A stretch of DNA of 64,000 bases from Acinetobacter sp. (GCA_031277915.1 JAITLL010000031.1:1-64000), one strand, 5' to 3'. Counted from the stretch's first letter, positions 17,233 to 27,648 are shown. Translations and numbers: made by a program. The notes: a model not told the origin generated them from the sequence alone.

Positions 17233-19692
17233 ATGCGTAATCTTCTCAAACCACTTTTGCTACAAAGTTTTCGTACGGGTGGATTATATCTACTCATTAT
17301 TGCTCTATCGCTTGCGATTAGTGCAACAACGGCTCTCAAGTTTAGTAATGACCAAGTGAAAAATGCAGTAAGTCTGCAAGCTTCGCAAATGCTGGGTGCT
17401 GATTTAGTTCTGTCGAATAACGAGCCTATCGAACAGTCGTGGAAAAAAAGAGCAGAGCAGCTTGGTTTAAAACAAACCAATGTGACCATGTTTAGTTCTA
17501 TGGCACATACTCAAGATCAGTTTGTCATGGTCAATGTAAAAGCGATAGAACCCGCATTTCCATTAAGAGGGCAGCTTGGTATTGCTCCTCGTGCTCACAG
17601 CATTCAACCGGGTCAAGTATGGTTGAGTCAGAGGGCGGCCGATTTACTGAAAGTTAAACTAGGAGATGCTGTATCTATTGCTGATGCAGAATTTCGCTTT
17701 AGCGGTGTCATCGTACGAGATTCAAATCAGGAGTTGGGTTTTTCTGGGTTTTCGCCTACCGTTATTATTCATCAGGCAGACATTGCTAAAACCCATGCAA
17801 TTCAAACTGGCAGTAGAATCGATTATCGACTATTAATGTCAGGTGAATCTAAGCAAGTCCAGAACTTTAGCAAGCAATTTAAACAACAACATAAAACTGT
17901 AAATGATCAGGAAGAAACCGTAGGTTTACGCTTACGTGATGCCAGTGAGTCAAATAGTAGATTATTACGTCCACTTGAAAACCTCGATACTTTTTTACAA
18001 CTCGCCAATATTTTAACGATTTTATTATGTGGTATTGCCATTGCTTTAACGAGTCAACGTTATGTTCAGCAAAACCAAGATCATATTGCTTTAATACGTT
18101 GTTTAGGGGCCAGTAAGTTTCAAATTTTATGGGCCTACATTGGTCTGCTTTGTATTGTTAGTGCAATTTCAATTGGAATAGGCAGCTTGTTAGGAGTCAT
18201 CATGGGCTATGGCTTGCTAGAACTCATGTTGCAACTGATTCCGCAATTAGAATTAAGTTTCTCTGTCGTCGGCTTTTTACTTGGTCCTTTACCGATTGCT
18301 ATTTTTACCAGTGTGATTGTGCTAATTGGATTTATTCTGCCAAGCATTTGGGAGCTTCTAAATACACCACCTATTCGTGTAATTCGAGAACAGGCAAAAT
18401 CCCGAAAATCATTATTCTTTATGTTTTTTGCAGGGATCAGCAGTCTGGTTATTTTTAGCTTAGTTTTGAGCGAAAACTTAATGCTCAGTATTTGGGTGTT
18501 AACGGCCATTATTATGCTTTGTATTTTGCTTTACATCGTTGTTTGGCTATTGCTTAGTAGTTTAAAAAAGATGAAAACCCGTTTATCTTTTTATATTCGT
18601 TCTCCCTCTCAAAGTGCCTTACAAATTACAGCATTGGCTTTGGGGTTAAGCCTCATTACGGTATTAAGCGTACTCAGAACAGATTTATTAGAGCGGTGGC
18701 AACAGCAGTTACCAGAGGGCACACCTAACCAGTTTGTTTATGGGTTACCACCATTTGCCGTAACAGATTTTGAGCAACAGTTAAAGCAACATGGTTGGCA
18801 AAGCACACCGTTATATCCCAATGTTCGTGGGCGCTTACTCGCAAAGAATGATGCTCCTTTCTCGGAAGATGCAATAAAACAAAATAATTCCTTGCGTCGT
18901 GAACTAAATTTAACTCAATCAAATACACTACCAAATGACAATGTCATTACAAAAGGTCAGGTTGGTTTTAACGCTATAGGACAAGTTTCAGTCGAGGCAA
19001 AAACTGCTGAAAGTCTAGGTATCCAAATTGGAGATAAGCTTACCTTTAGTCTGCCAGACGGTACTTTACAGGCTAAAGTCGTAAACTTTAGGAGTGTTGA
19101 GTGGGAAAGTTTTAGCCCTAATTTTTTCTTTATTTTTTCACCTAAAACATTAGATGAAAATGCTGGAAGTTATTTGGGTAGTTTTTATGTGCCTAAGCAA
19201 GATCAACCTAAAATGATTAGTATCATTCAGCAGTTTTCCAACACTGTGTTTATTGACGTTGATCGTATTTTGGATGAAGTAAAGCGCTTAATGAATGTCT
19301 TGGTTAAAATTGTGACTGTACTAGCAGCATTAGTAGGCTTTTCTGGAGTATTAGTATTAATTGCTTGTTTAAATTTATTAATGGATGAGCGCCGTCGGGA
19401 AGTTGCCTTGTTACGTTCATTTGGCTTATCTAAAAATAAAATGAAACACATGCTCAGTTTGGAAATTGGCTTTTTAGGCTTATTAGCAGGCATTGTTGCC
19501 TGCTGTTTTGCTGAAGTAATTAGTGCGATTGCAAGTTATAAAATGAACATGGCTCTACAATGGCATATCGAAATATGGTTGATTCTACCTTTTGCCATGA
19601 TGTTGCTTTGTGCCCTGATTGGTCGATATCGCCTAGGTTATCTGTGTAACTTACCGCCATTACAAAGCTTACGGGAGCTGAACCAGATTTAA
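17233..19692 (+). CDS. ybbP: FtsX-like ABC transporter permease, YbbP-like
   Basis: Inner-membrane permease partner of ybbA. The 819-residue protein has an N-terminal helix, a large periplasmic domain (about 40-255), a first FtsX-type bundle (about 255-380), more helices near 395-440, a second periplasmic domain and a C-terminal FtsX bundle with ERRREVALLRSFG-type coupling sequence (DERRREVALLRSFGLSK). It starts three bases after the ybbA stop, so it is co-transcribed. Its stop is one base from the stop of the convergent rhomboid gene, with no terminator hairpin between. Confidence 0.92.
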   Translation: MRNLLKPLLLQSFRTGGLYLLIIALSLAISATTALKFSNDQVKNAVSLQASQMLGADLVLSNNEPIEQSWKKRAEQLGLKQTNVTMFSSMAHTQDQFVMVNVKAIEPAFPLRGQLGIAPRAHSIQPGQVWLSQRAADLLKVKLGDAVSIADAEFRFSGVIVRDSNQELGFSGFSPTVIIHQADIAKTHAIQTGSRIDYRLLMSGESKQVQNFSKQFKQQHKTVNDQEETVGLRLRDASESNSRLLRPLENLDTFLQLANILTILLCGIAIALTSQRYVQQNQDHIALIRCLGASKFQILWAYIGLLCIVSAISIGIGSLLGVIMGYGLLELMLQLIPQLELSFSVVGFLLGPLPIAIFTSVIVLIGFILPSIWELLNTPPIRVIREQAKSRKSLFFMFFAGISSLVIFSLVLSENLMLSIWVLTAIIMLCILLYIVVWLLLSSLKKMKTRLSFYIRSPSQSALQITALALGLSLITVLSVLRTDLLERWQQQLPEGTPNQFVYGLPPFAVTDFEQQLKQHGWQSTPLYPNVRGRLLAKNDAPFSEDAIKQNNSLRRELNLTQSNTLPNDNVITKGQVGFNAIGQVSVEAKTAESLGIQIGDKLTFSLPDGTLQAKVVNFRSVEWESFSPNFFFIFSPKTLDENAGSYLGSFYVPKQDQPKMISIIQQFSNTVFIDVDRILDEVKRLMNVLVKIVTVLAALVGFSGVLVLIACLNLLMDERRREVALLRSFGLSKNKMKHMLSLEIGFLGLLAGIVACCFAEVISAIASYKMNMALQWHIEIWLILPFAMMLLCALIGRYRLGYLCNLPPLQSLRELNQI

Positions 19693-19693
19693 A

Positions 19694-20503
19694 TTAGGGA
19701 AGCATTTCCGGGTTCTGGATTAAAATTTCATGCCAAAGCGGAAGTAATGGTGAGTTGAGCTGATTACAGTAAATATAGAATCCGACCGTAATGAAAAGTG
19801 CTCCGAGCAGCCCTAAAAATTTTAAGGTCATACTAAGTTTGGTACGGTAACTTAGATACCAAATCAGAGCGAGGAATGCGCCAATAATCATCCCACCGAC
19901 ATGAGCAGCATTATTAATCCCTGTTGCGACAAAACCGAAAATCAGGTTGATCGCCATAATCATTAATAGTGCTTTTTTGTCGAGTAGATAGGCTTGATGA
20001 GGCAACGGTGGAAATAATGAAAGGACTGTTAATGCTGCACCTAGTCCCATCACTGCACCAGAAGCACCTGCACTTACGTGAGGAAGTAAGCTCTGATCGA
20101 AATGCTGTAGTAGTTCATGCCCATGTTGAATGTTGATATAGCTGCTTAAAAGGCTGCCAAATAGGCCAGCAAGCAAATAGAGGCCGATAAAATATAGTCG
20201 ACCAAATAATGCTTCAGCGACATTACCAAAGATATATAAGGCCCACATGTTAAGCATAAGGTGAATGATACCAAAATGAAAAAACATGCTGGTGAACAAA
20301 CGTTCTGGCTGTCCAGTAAAAGTGAGTGGTGTAAAATCTGCTCCCCAGTGAAGGGCATCTTTTATGGCCGGGTCACTAATGTCGACACCAGATACGATTT
20401 GGCAGATAAACAAAGCGACATTAATCGAAATCAGTAGGGCGGTCAGCCACCAAGCTTGTACATTGAGTTTACGATTAATGTGCGGAGGCTGAGATTGAGT
20501 CAT
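19694..20503 (-). CDS. Rhomboid family intramembrane serine protease (second copy type)
   Basis: Intramembrane protease with 269 residues. The catalytic serine is S148 in SAGASGA and the histidine is H201 in INNAAHVGGMIIG. The family motif HLMLNMWALYIFG is near 81-93. It is longer than the other rhomboid in the window and has an extra C-terminal helix followed by a short tail, closer to the GlpG/YdcA group. It is convergent with ybbP and divergent from mtgA. The substrate is unknown. Confidence 0.93.
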   Translation of the reverse strand: MTQSQPPHINRKLNVQAWWLTALLISINVALFICQIVSGVDISDPAIKDALHWGADFTPLTFTGQPERLFTSMFFHFGIIHLMLNMWALYIFGNVAEALFGRLYFIGLYLLAGLFGSLLSSYINIQHGHELLQHFDQSLLPHVSAGASGAVMGLGAALTVLSLFPPLPHQAYLLDKKALLMIMAINLIFGFVATGINNAAHVGGMIIGAFLALIWYLSYRTKLSMTLKFLGLLGALFITVGFYIYCNQLNSPLLPLWHEILIQNPEMLP

Positions 20504-20579
20504 GCTATGCTTTTGTTATATATGAACATGCTTTACAGCTTAACATGAAAAAAGTTGAATACAGGAGATCAAGACGAAC

Positions 20580-21257
20580 ATGAAAGCTTTTATTGTTCGC
20601 GTGTTGTTAATTTTTATTGGAGCAATTCTTCTTATTCAGCTTTGGATTTTTTCAAGTTTAGTCTGGTGGCGTACACACGAAGTTGATACCACCATGTTTA
20701 TGCGAATTGATTATTGGTCAGATACTTCTAAACCAATCATTCATGAATGGCGTGACTATGATGAGATTAGCGATAATTTTAAGCATGCAATTTTGGCGGC
20801 TGAAGATGCAAAATTTATCCACCATCATGGTTTTGACTGGAATGGTATTCGTTTTGCGCTAGAGCGTAATAATGAAGAAGGGGAAGTTGTTGCTGGTGGT
20901 TCTACTGTATCTCAACAACTTGCAAAGAACTTATTTTTATATAATAAACGCTCTTTCATTCGTAAGGGGCAAGAAACCGTAGCGACTTGGATGATGGAGC
21001 GGATGTGGTCAAAACACCGAATTCTTGAGGTATATATGAACTCGGTTGAATTTGGCAAACATTTATATGGTGTTGAAGCTGCTGCTCAATATTATTATGG
21101 TAAAAGTGCCAAAAGCTTAACGAGAGAACAAGCTGCCTTTTTAGCAGCGTTATTGCCCGATCCGAAATATTATCAAGATCATCACGATGATCGTAAACTA
21201 CAATATAGAAAACGCATTATTTTACGTTATATGAATAGCACCCCAATTCCTGATTAA
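20580..21257 (+). CDS. mtgA: Monofunctional biosynthetic peptidoglycan transglycosylase
   Basis: GT51 enzyme that polymerises lipid II glycan strands at the outer face of the inner membrane. The 225 residues include one N-terminal membrane anchor (about 5-30). The GT51 motifs follow in order: [14 protein letters not shown] with catalytic E75, [27 protein letters not shown], and [12 protein letters not shown]. No transpeptidase domain follows, which separates it from class A PBPs. It is about 100 bases upstream of ppk on the same strand. Confidence 0.95.
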   Translation: MKAFIVRVLLIFIGAILLIQLWIFSSLVWWRTHEVDTTMFMRIDYWSDTSKPIIHEWRDYDEISDNFKHAILAAEDAKFIHHHGFDWNGIRFALERNNEEGEVVAGGSTVSQQLAKNLFLYNKRSFIRKGQETVATWMMERMWSKHRILEVYMNSVEFGKHLYGVEAAAQYYYGKSAKSLTREQAAFLAALLPDPKYYQDHHDDRKLQYRKRIILRYMNSTPIPD

Positions 21258-21360
21258 TGCTGTGTTAAATATGTGTTATTTTTTAGTTTTTATCAAATTG
21301 ACATAATTTTGCAGCATACTGCTTTGCAGAGATTTTGGTTGGAAAGAGATAGAGTTAGAC

Positions 21361-23439
21361 ATGAATACAGCGATTACAGCAACGACCCCAACAGAATATA
21401 GTTATAACGACCGTTATATTAATCGTGAATTGTCTATTCTTGACTTTCATTTGCGTGTATTAGAGCAAGCTGTAGACCCTTTACATCCATTACTTGAGCG
21501 GATGAATTTCTTACTCATTTTTTCACGTAATTTGGATGAGTTTTTCGAAATTCGTGTAGCTGGAGTCATGGAGCAATTTGCTCTAGGCAACGAAAGTCGA
21601 AGTCCAGATGGTTTAACGCCAAGACAGGTTTTACAAAAAATCTCTGAAACTGCTCACGCTGCAATTGAGCGTCAATACCGTATTTTAAATGAACAAATCT
21701 TGCCTAAGTTACGTGAAGAAGATATTCGCTTTTTGCGTCGTGGTGAATTGACGCCCGCGCAATCTGCTTGGGTGAAAAAATACTTTCAAGAACAAGTTGC
21801 ACCTGTTTTAACACCAATTAGTCTAGATCCAGCTCATCCATTTCCACGTTTAGTCAATAAAAGTCTGAATTTTATTGTGACTTTGGAAGGTAAAGATGCA
21901 TTTGGCCGTCAAATTGATTTAGCGGTTGTACCAGCACCACGCTCATTACCTCGTGTTGTACGATTACCAGATGAGTTAACAGGCGGTAAAGAGCACCACG
22001 TTATGTTATCTGCCATTATTCATGAGCATGTATCAGATTTGTTCCCAGGCATGACTGCAACGGGTTGTTACCAATTTCGTGTAACTCGTAATGCTGATTT
22101 AGCGCTTAATGAAGACGTTGAAGATTTAGCAAAAGCTTTAAAAGGCGAGTTAAGCTCACGCCGCTTTGGTCGTGCAGTCCGCTTAGAAGTGACTCATAAC
22201 TGTCCACAGCATATTTATGAGTATTTGTTGGAAGAGTTTGATTTAACCGAAGAACAGTTATATAAAGTTGATGGTCCAGTAAACTTAGCTCGTCTGGTTT
22301 CAAACTTTAAACGCCCTCATTTGCGTTATGACTCACATACACCAGTCGTACCGAAAGTATTTAAAAAAACCGAGAGTATTTTCTCGGCCATGCAAAAACA
22401 AGATATTTTACTTCACCATCCCTTTGAGTCTTTTGCTCCAGTTATTCAGCTACTACGCGAAGCTGCGCGTGATCCACAAGTACTCGCAATTAAACAGACG
22501 CTTTACCGTAGTGGGGCCGATTCTGAAATTGTACAGATTTTGGCAGAAGCAGCGCGTAATGGAAAAGAAGTAACAGCAGTTATTGAATTACGTGCCCGTT
22601 TTGATGAGGAATCAAATATTGAAGTGGCAAATGTCCTTCAAGAAGCAGGAGCTGTAGTTGTTTACGGTATTGTAGGTTATAAGACCCATGCCAAAATGAT
22701 CATGGTGGTACGCCGTGAAAACAATAAATTGGTGCGTTATGTTCATTTAGGAACAGGTAACTACCATGCTATGAATGCCCGTATTTATACAGATTATGGT
22801 CTCATGACGACCGATAAAGACTTGTGTGAAGACGTACACCGTATCTTTCAAGAGTTAACAGGTATGGGCAAAATGGCAAAACTGAAAAAGTTACTCCATG
22901 CGCCATTTACTTTGCATGCTCAACTCATTAATTTTATTGATGAAGAAATCGCGAATGCGAAGGCTGGTCGTAAAGCTCAAATTATTGTGAAGGTAAATGC
23001 ATTAACTGAAGTTCAGCTCATTAATAAACTGTATGAAGCTTCTCAAGCAGGGGTGCAGGTAGATCTTATTATTCGTTCGATTTGCTGCTTACGTCCGGGA
23101 TTACCGAATTTATCGGAAAATATTCGAGTACGTTCAATCGTAGGACGTTTCCTTGAGCATACTCGAGTTTATTATTTTAGTAATAATGGGGATGCACGTA
23201 TTTATTGCTCAAGTGCAGACTGGATGGATCGTAACTTATTCAATCGTGTTGAAGCATGTTTTCCAATTGAAGATCCTGCGTTGAAAAAACGTATTTACCA
23301 GCAAGGCCTGCTTAATTATTTACAAGATAATCAACAAGCTTGGTTGTTACAAGGTGATGGTACATGGGTGCGTGCTCAAGCTGCTGAAGGTGAAAAACTA
23401 CATAATGCTCAAAGAGTATTACTAGAAACATTTAAATAA
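21361..23439 (+). CDS. ppk: Polyphosphate kinase 1
   Basis: Reversibly makes long-chain inorganic polyphosphate from ATP; linked to phosphate storage, stress survival and motility. The 692 residues show the PPK1 N-terminal block ([19 protein letters not shown]), the middle domain and the phospholipase-D-like C-terminal halves. The autophosphorylated histidine is H443 in [10 protein letters not shown]. The C-terminal catalytic block [15 protein letters not shown] is near 620. The length is normal and a terminator follows closely. Confidence 0.97.
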   Translation: MNTAITATTPTEYSYNDRYINRELSILDFHLRVLEQAVDPLHPLLERMNFLLIFSRNLDEFFEIRVAGVMEQFALGNESRSPDGLTPRQVLQKISETAHAAIERQYRILNEQILPKLREEDIRFLRRGELTPAQSAWVKKYFQEQVAPVLTPISLDPAHPFPRLVNKSLNFIVTLEGKDAFGRQIDLAVVPAPRSLPRVVRLPDELTGGKEHHVMLSAIIHEHVSDLFPGMTATGCYQFRVTRNADLALNEDVEDLAKALKGELSSRRFGRAVRLEVTHNCPQHIYEYLLEEFDLTEEQLYKVDGPVNLARLVSNFKRPHLRYDSHTPVVPKVFKKTESIFSAMQKQDILLHHPFESFAPVIQLLREAARDPQVLAIKQTLYRSGADSEIVQILAEAARNGKEVTAVIELRARFDEESNIEVANVLQEAGAVVVYGIVGYKTHAKMIMVVRRENNKLVRYVHLGTGNYHAMNARIYTDYGLMTTDKDLCEDVHRIFQELTGMGKMAKLKKLLHAPFTLHAQLINFIDEEIANAKAGRKAQIIVKVNALTEVQLINKLYEASQAGVQVDLIIRSICCLRPGLPNLSENIRVRSIVGRFLEHTRVYYFSNNGDARIYCSSADWMDRNLFNRVEACFPIEDPALKKRIYQQGLLNYLQDNQQAWLLQGDGTWVRAQAAEGEKLHNAQRVLLETFK

Positions 23440-23450
23440 AACTTGATATG

Positions 23451-23476
23451 AAAAAACCGACGTTATGTCGGTTTTT
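23451..23476 (+). terminator. Terminator after ppk
   Basis: AAAAACCGAC pairs with GTCGGTTTTT around GTTAT, 12 bases past the stop. Confidence 0.85.
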
Positions 23477-23675
23477 AATTAACTGAAATTTAAAATAATT
23501 TAATTAATTTTTCTAAATGGTTGTAGGATAAACGACAATAATTTGAATTAATGCAATATGTTTGAAAAATATGTGATTTTTTACATAAAATATTGAATTT
23601 TAAAAATATACAAATCATGAGAAATCTACTTTAATACGCCGCATTAAATATACTTAACTTTGGTAAGTGAATAAT

Positions 23676-24266
23676 ATGCAATGCTTTATTAAAAGTTTAT
23701 TTATTAGAATATTTTTGGGGATAATGCCAGTGACCGCCTATGCAGATCAAAAGTGTTATGGGGAGATTATTGTATTTCAAAAATTTGATGATCAAATGAT
23801 ATATCCTTATTTTATAAATCCTTCTCGAGAGAAAAATAAAAAGAGTGAAGTACAAAATAAGGCCATAATGATTCAAAAAAGAAAACCTACTCAAGATGAG
23901 TTGCTAGCACAAAAGAAAATCGAAGAGACTCATTTAAAGAAAGTGGAAGAAAAGAAAAATCTTGAGAACAAGAAGCAACTTGATGCAGCGGTAGCTAAAG
24001 AAATTTTAGAAAATGGTGAAAAAAAATGGATGGTACAAGTAACATTAGCACCCAATCAAAATAAAGCAAATATGGTTCAGTCTCAATTACAGGCTAAAGG
24101 GTATAAGGTCATCACTAGTGCCACTACAAAAGGAATACGGGTTATGGTAGACCCAGTCAATGATTATGCGATTGCACAAATTATTCGAGAAAAAATAATT
24201 TCAGATGAGAGTTTGGATCTAAAATCGGCTTGGGTCTTTAAGTGGGCCTCTTTAACGCAGCAATAA
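23676..24266 (+). CDS. Exported SPOR-like domain protein
   Basis: Probable envelope protein of 196 residues. A signal peptide ends near AYA (about 24). A lysine/glutamate-rich charged segment follows at about 75-125 and is likely a coiled helix. A C-terminal segment at about 130-190 has the pattern of a SPOR domain (KKWMVQVTLAPNQNKANMVQ, then GYKVITS, then GIRVMVDP), which in other proteins binds denuded glycan at division sites. I chose the ATG at 23676 with GGTAAG upstream; a GTG three codons earlier is also in frame. The SPOR call is by pattern only. Confidence 0.7.
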   Translation: MQCFIKSLFIRIFLGIMPVTAYADQKCYGEIIVFQKFDDQMIYPYFINPSREKNKKSEVQNKAIMIQKRKPTQDELLAQKKIEETHLKKVEEKKNLENKKQLDAAVAKEILENGEKKWMVQVTLAPNQNKANMVQSQLQAKGYKVITSATTKGIRVMVDPVNDYAIAQIIREKIISDESLDLKSAWVFKWASLTQQ

Positions 24267-24269
24267 AAG

Positions 24270-24297
24270 AAAAAGGAGTCCGAAGACTCCTTTTTTT
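24270..24297. terminator. Shared terminator between the SPOR-like gene and oxyR
   Basis: AAAAGGAGT pairs with ACTCCTTTT around a six-base loop, with extra A's and T's on both sides. It fills the 29-base gap between two convergent genes. Confidence 0.85.
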
Positions 24298-25204
24298 ATT
24301 CATGTAAATTTGTTGTGATTTTCTGCATGATTTGCAGTAGTACATCAAACTCGCTTTGTAATGGGGTACTTTTACGAGTAACAAGTGCCAAAGTACGACT
24401 TGGTGCATCTTCAATTGGTTTTGCAGTAATCTGATCATTAAACTTGATCATACTATTTTCAATTGCGATTTCTGGTAAAAGCGTAAAGCCTAAATTAGAA
24501 GAAACCATTTCGACTAATGTTGGTAATGAACTTGCTTTTAAACGGTTATCGTTTTTACGTTCACCAATTGGACAAGCACTTAATACGTGGTCACGTAAAC
24601 AGTGGCCTTCTTCAAGCAAAATAAGACGTGATAAATCAAGGTCATCTAGAGAGTTTGCTTGAAGGGCATTCGTATCTTGTTTACTGCAAACAAGATATAA
24701 ATTTTCTTTTGAAATTTCAGCTACTTTTAGACTTCTTGTATCAAAAGGTAGGGCAAGGACGATCATGTCCAGATTACCATGTTCTAAGCGCTCTACAATT
24801 TTCTCACTTTGAGCTTCATGTAAATGCAACTGAATCTTTGGTAATTGTTGATGCACTTCATCAAGTAACCGTGTCAGGATAAAAGGTGCAATTGTTGGAA
24901 TAACACCCAAATGAAGATCACCAGTTAATGGTTCACTCATTTCACGGCTTAAACGCATTAAATCTTGAGCATCTGCTAGCAGTACACGGGCTCGAGCAAC
25001 GACTTGCTCACCCAATGGCGTTAAACGCACATTCTGACGGTCACGCTCAACCAGAACGCCACCTAGTAGCCGTTCCAGCTCCATAATACCGCCCGATAAA
25101 GTCGATTGGGTAACAAAAGAGCGGCGTGCTGCTTCAGTAAAATGCAAAGTTTCCGACAACGTAACTAAATATGATAGCTGTCTTAGTGAGGGTAATGCAG
25201 CCAT
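24296..25204 (-). CDS. oxyR: Hydrogen-peroxide-responsive LysR regulator OxyR
   Basis: Transcription activator of peroxide defence. The N-terminal winged helix-turn-helix (about 5-62) contains FTEAARRSFVTQSTLSGGI. The effector domain holds the redox pair C202 and C211 in GHCLRDHVLSAC, the same nine-residue spacing as C199/C208 in E. coli OxyR. Its start is six bases from the estB stop on the same strand. It is therefore the last gene of the rubA-rubB-estB-oxyR transcript known from Acinetobacter. Confidence 0.95.
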   Translation of the reverse strand: MAALPSLRQLSYLVTLSETLHFTEAARRSFVTQSTLSGGIMELERLLGGVLVERDRQNVRLTPLGEQVVARARVLLADAQDLMRLSREMSEPLTGDLHLGVIPTIAPFILTRLLDEVHQQLPKIQLHLHEAQSEKIVERLEHGNLDMIVLALPFDTRSLKVAEISKENLYLVCSKQDTNALQANSLDDLDLSRLILLEEGHCLRDHVLSACPIGERKNDNRLKASSLPTLVEMVSSNLGFTLLPEIAIENSMIKFNDQITAKPIEDAPSRTLALVTRKSTPLQSEFDVLLQIMQKITTNLHE

Positions 25205-25210
25205 AGTGTC

Positions 25211-26155
25211 CTAGTATGATGATTTAAAATGATGCGCAAATAAACCGCTAAGCTGTGGAATAAAATGAGCAGGGATATCATGCCCCATTCCATCAATTAA
25301 TTCAAACTTAGCACCGGAAATTGCTTTTGCTACAGCCTTACCATGACTAGGTGGAAGTAAGCGGTCACGAGAGCCATGTAAGACTAAAGTAGGTTGCTTA
25401 ATTTCACGGTCCAGTTGAAGTAAGGAACCAGTACATAATATTGCTAAAAACTGTTGAAGTACACCAGCAGGATAATAGCTACGTTGATAAAGTTTTCTTG
25501 CAGTTTGAATGGCTTCAATATGGTTAATATAACCAGGAGAGCCAATCAATTGAAATAATTTTAAACTATGGTTCACAATTCCTTCTTCATCACGTGATTC
25601 CGGTTTGCCAATTAAGCTTAAAAGCTGTTTAGGGAATGGAGGAGGTAGAAATGGCTGATTATTACTTGTAAACATCAAGCCTAATTTTGCTATTCTTTCT
25701 GGATATTTTGCAGCAAGAATTTGTGCAATCATCCCACCCATTGAAGCCCCAATAACATGTACTTTGTTTACTCCTAAACGATCAAGGAGCATAGATACAT
25801 CATCCGCCATATCGTACAAAGTATAAGGCGCACCCTGATTACTAAGTCCTAAAGCAAAGCGACCCATCAACTTCATGGTATTTAAACGTTTACCCTGATG
25901 ACGTACTTTTGAAGAAAGGCCAATATCACGGTTATCAAAACGAATAACACGGAAACCTTGGTCAATGAGTGATTTGCAGAAAAAGTCCGGCCAAAAAAGC
26001 ATTTGGGCGCCTAAGCCCATAATCAGCAAAATGGTCGGATTTTCTGGCTTTCCACCCACTTCAACATGCAATTCAATCCCATTGCCTAAGTTGACTTTGG
26101 TTTCTTGCATAAAGGGAGTGTAGGGTGAAATACTAAATTGTAAGGCGCTATTCAT
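25211..26155 (-). CDS. estB: Alpha/beta-hydrolase esterase EstB
   Basis: Serine esterase of the alpha/beta-hydrolase fold. It shows the oxyanion motif IMGLGAQMLFWPDFF, the nucleophile elbow IGASMGGM, an acid region HGSRDRLLPP and the histidine in DGMGHDIPAHF. No signal peptide is evident. Its place between rubB and oxyR matches the esterase gene estB of the Acinetobacter rubredoxin operon, and the symbol rests on that synteny. AAGGA lies nine bases before the ATG at 26155; an in-frame ATG three codons earlier directly abuts it. Confidence 0.85.
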   Translation of the reverse strand: MNSALQFSISPYTPFMQETKVNLGNGIELHVEVGGKPENPTILLIMGLGAQMLFWPDFFCKSLIDQGFRVIRFDNRDIGLSSKVRHQGKRLNTMKLMGRFALGLSNQGAPYTLYDMADDVSMLLDRLGVNKVHVIGASMGGMIAQILAAKYPERIAKLGLMFTSNNQPFLPPPFPKQLLSLIGKPESRDEEGIVNHSLKLFQLIGSPGYINHIEAIQTARKLYQRSYYPAGVLQQFLAILCTGSLLQLDREIKQPTLVLHGSRDRLLPPSHGKAVAKAISGAKFELIDGMGHDIPAHFIPQLSGLFAHHFKSSY

Positions 26156-26208
26156 GTTATTCATTCCTTGAGGGAATACTCAAATTATGAGTATTCCTGT
26201 TTTAAACC

Positions 26209-27390
26209 TTATGCTTGGGCAGGAATAAGATCTGGAACAAGCTTAGTTAAAGTTAAACGTTGTTTGCCTGCTGTTGCACCTAACAATACGAAGCCACGCA
26301 ATGTTCCTTCATTGTCAATTGCTTTAGCAAGCATACCATCGTCGTACTCTTCTGTTTCCCAATTTACGTCAACATCAACCGGAGCAGGTAAAACTGTAAG
26401 TGGGGCAGCCGGCGTTTTTACTGCAACTGGCATAGCTGGATAATGTACAGCTGTTTGTTGCCCGCTTAACGTTTTTGCTAAAGCACGAGCTTGCTGCATA
26501 ATCGGCATAACATATGGAAGCAGAGTACCATTTACTTCTGCACAGTCACCAATGGCATAAATATCCGCCTGATTTGTTTCAAGCAAACTATTAGTAATCA
26601 CACCACGACTAGTCTGAATATTTGCACTTTGAGCAAGAGAGATATTAGGTTGTAGACCAATCGCGGAGAGTACGATATCAGCTACCAAAGTTTGGCCATT
26701 TGCCAATGTAACTGCATAATCTTCGCCATTATTAATTTTATTTACTTTTTCAACGGTTGTACCTAATGCAAATTTAACACCAGCTTGTTCAAGATTTTGC
26801 TGGAATGCCGAAGCAATGTGTGTAGGTAATAAACGGCCTAATGGTTGAGGTGCTAAATCAATTACTGTTATATCATGTTCACTATGAAGCAAGTCATTGG
26901 CAAACTCACAACCGATTAAACCAGCGCCCAAAATTACAACGCGCTTGTCTTTGCGTTGAGCTAGATTTTCACGGAAAGCGCGGTAATCAATCAATGAGTT
27001 CACGACATGAATGTCATCGCTACCATCACCTGCAATTGCAAGGCGAATTGGGTTAGCACCCACGGCTAAAATCAGTTTTGAGTAGGGTTGCTTTGACGTT
27101 ACACCATCTTTTTCTAGAATAAGCTCATGATGCTCAGCTAAAATCTCTTTTACAAAAGTAAAAGGCTCAATACGCATATTGAGTTGAGTACCCATTTTAG
27201 CAGCATCACCTAATGGAATCTGCTCTGGTGCTTTTTTACCTGCAAATGCATTTGATAATGTTGGCTTTGCATAGTTCACTGCATCATCCGCACAAATCAT
27301 CACAAGTTCTTGCTCTGGGTTAAGCTTACGAAACTCACGTGCGAAGGTATAACCCGCCATGCCTGATCCGATAATGACGATAGGATGCAT
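26209..27390 (-). CDS. rubB: Rubredoxin-NAD(+) reductase
   Basis: FAD enzyme that passes electrons from NADH to rubredoxin for alkane hydroxylation. The 393 residues begin with the FAD dinucleotide-binding motif VIIGSGMAGYTFA. A central NAD-binding fold VVILGAGLIGCEFANDL is at about 151-167. The second FAD motif near 285 reads IYAIGDCAEV. It follows rubA by about 93 bases that contain a terminator-like hairpin. The alkane hydroxylase alkM is not in this window, as is usual in Acinetobacter, where it lies elsewhere. Confidence 0.94.
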   Translation of the reverse strand: MHPIVIIGSGMAGYTFAREFRKLNPEQELVMICADDAVNYAKPTLSNAFAGKKAPEQIPLGDAAKMGTQLNMRIEPFTFVKEILAEHHELILEKDGVTSKQPYSKLILAVGANPIRLAIAGDGSDDIHVVNSLIDYRAFRENLAQRKDKRVVILGAGLIGCEFANDLLHSEHDITVIDLAPQPLGRLLPTHIASAFQQNLEQAGVKFALGTTVEKVNKINNGEDYAVTLANGQTLVADIVLSAIGLQPNISLAQSANIQTSRGVITNSLLETNQADIYAIGDCAEVNGTLLPYVMPIMQQARALAKTLSGQQTAVHYPAMPVAVKTPAAPLTVLPAPVDVDVNWETEEYDDGMLAKAIDNEGTLRGFVLLGATAGKQRLTLTKLVPDLIPAQA

Positions 27391-27442
27391 TTTTCTCTCC
27401 AGAATTCGAATTGTTGATTTAATACGGTGATTGGGGATATAT

Positions 27443-27471
27443 AAAAAAGACCATGTTAAGTCATGGCCTTT
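27443..27471 (-). terminator. Terminator-like hairpin between rubA and rubB
   Basis: On the minus strand AAAGGCCATG pairs with CATGGTCTTT (10 bp, one G-U) around a six-base loop, then continues TTT and AT-rich. It lies inside the expected rubA-rubB transcript, so it may be a partial terminator that lowers rubB relative to rubA. Confidence 0.6.
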
Positions 27472-27483
27472 TAATTTAAGACA

Positions 27484-27648
27484 TTAGATTTCGATCATTT
27501 CAAAGTCAGCTTTTGAAACGCCACAATCAGGGCAAGTCCAGTCATCAGGAATATCTTCCCATTTTGTTCCAGCTGCAATGCCGTCTTGTGGCCAACCTTC
27601 TGCTTCATCATAAATCCATCCACAAACGATACATTGATATTTTTTCAT
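27484..27648 (-). CDS. rubA: Rubredoxin
   Basis: Small iron protein (54 residues) that carries single electrons from RubB to alkane hydroxylase in the cytoplasm. The four iron ligands are C6 and C9 in CIVCGW and C39 and C42 in CPDCG, the standard rubredoxin knuckles. The start is at the ATG at 27648 with GGAGAG four bases upstream; an upstream in-frame ATG would add ten residues not typical of rubredoxins. It is the first gene of the rubAB-estB-oxyR unit. Confidence 0.96.
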   Translation of the reverse strand: MKKYQCIVCGWIYDEAEGWPQDGIAAGTKWEDIPDDWTCPDCGVSKADFEMIEI

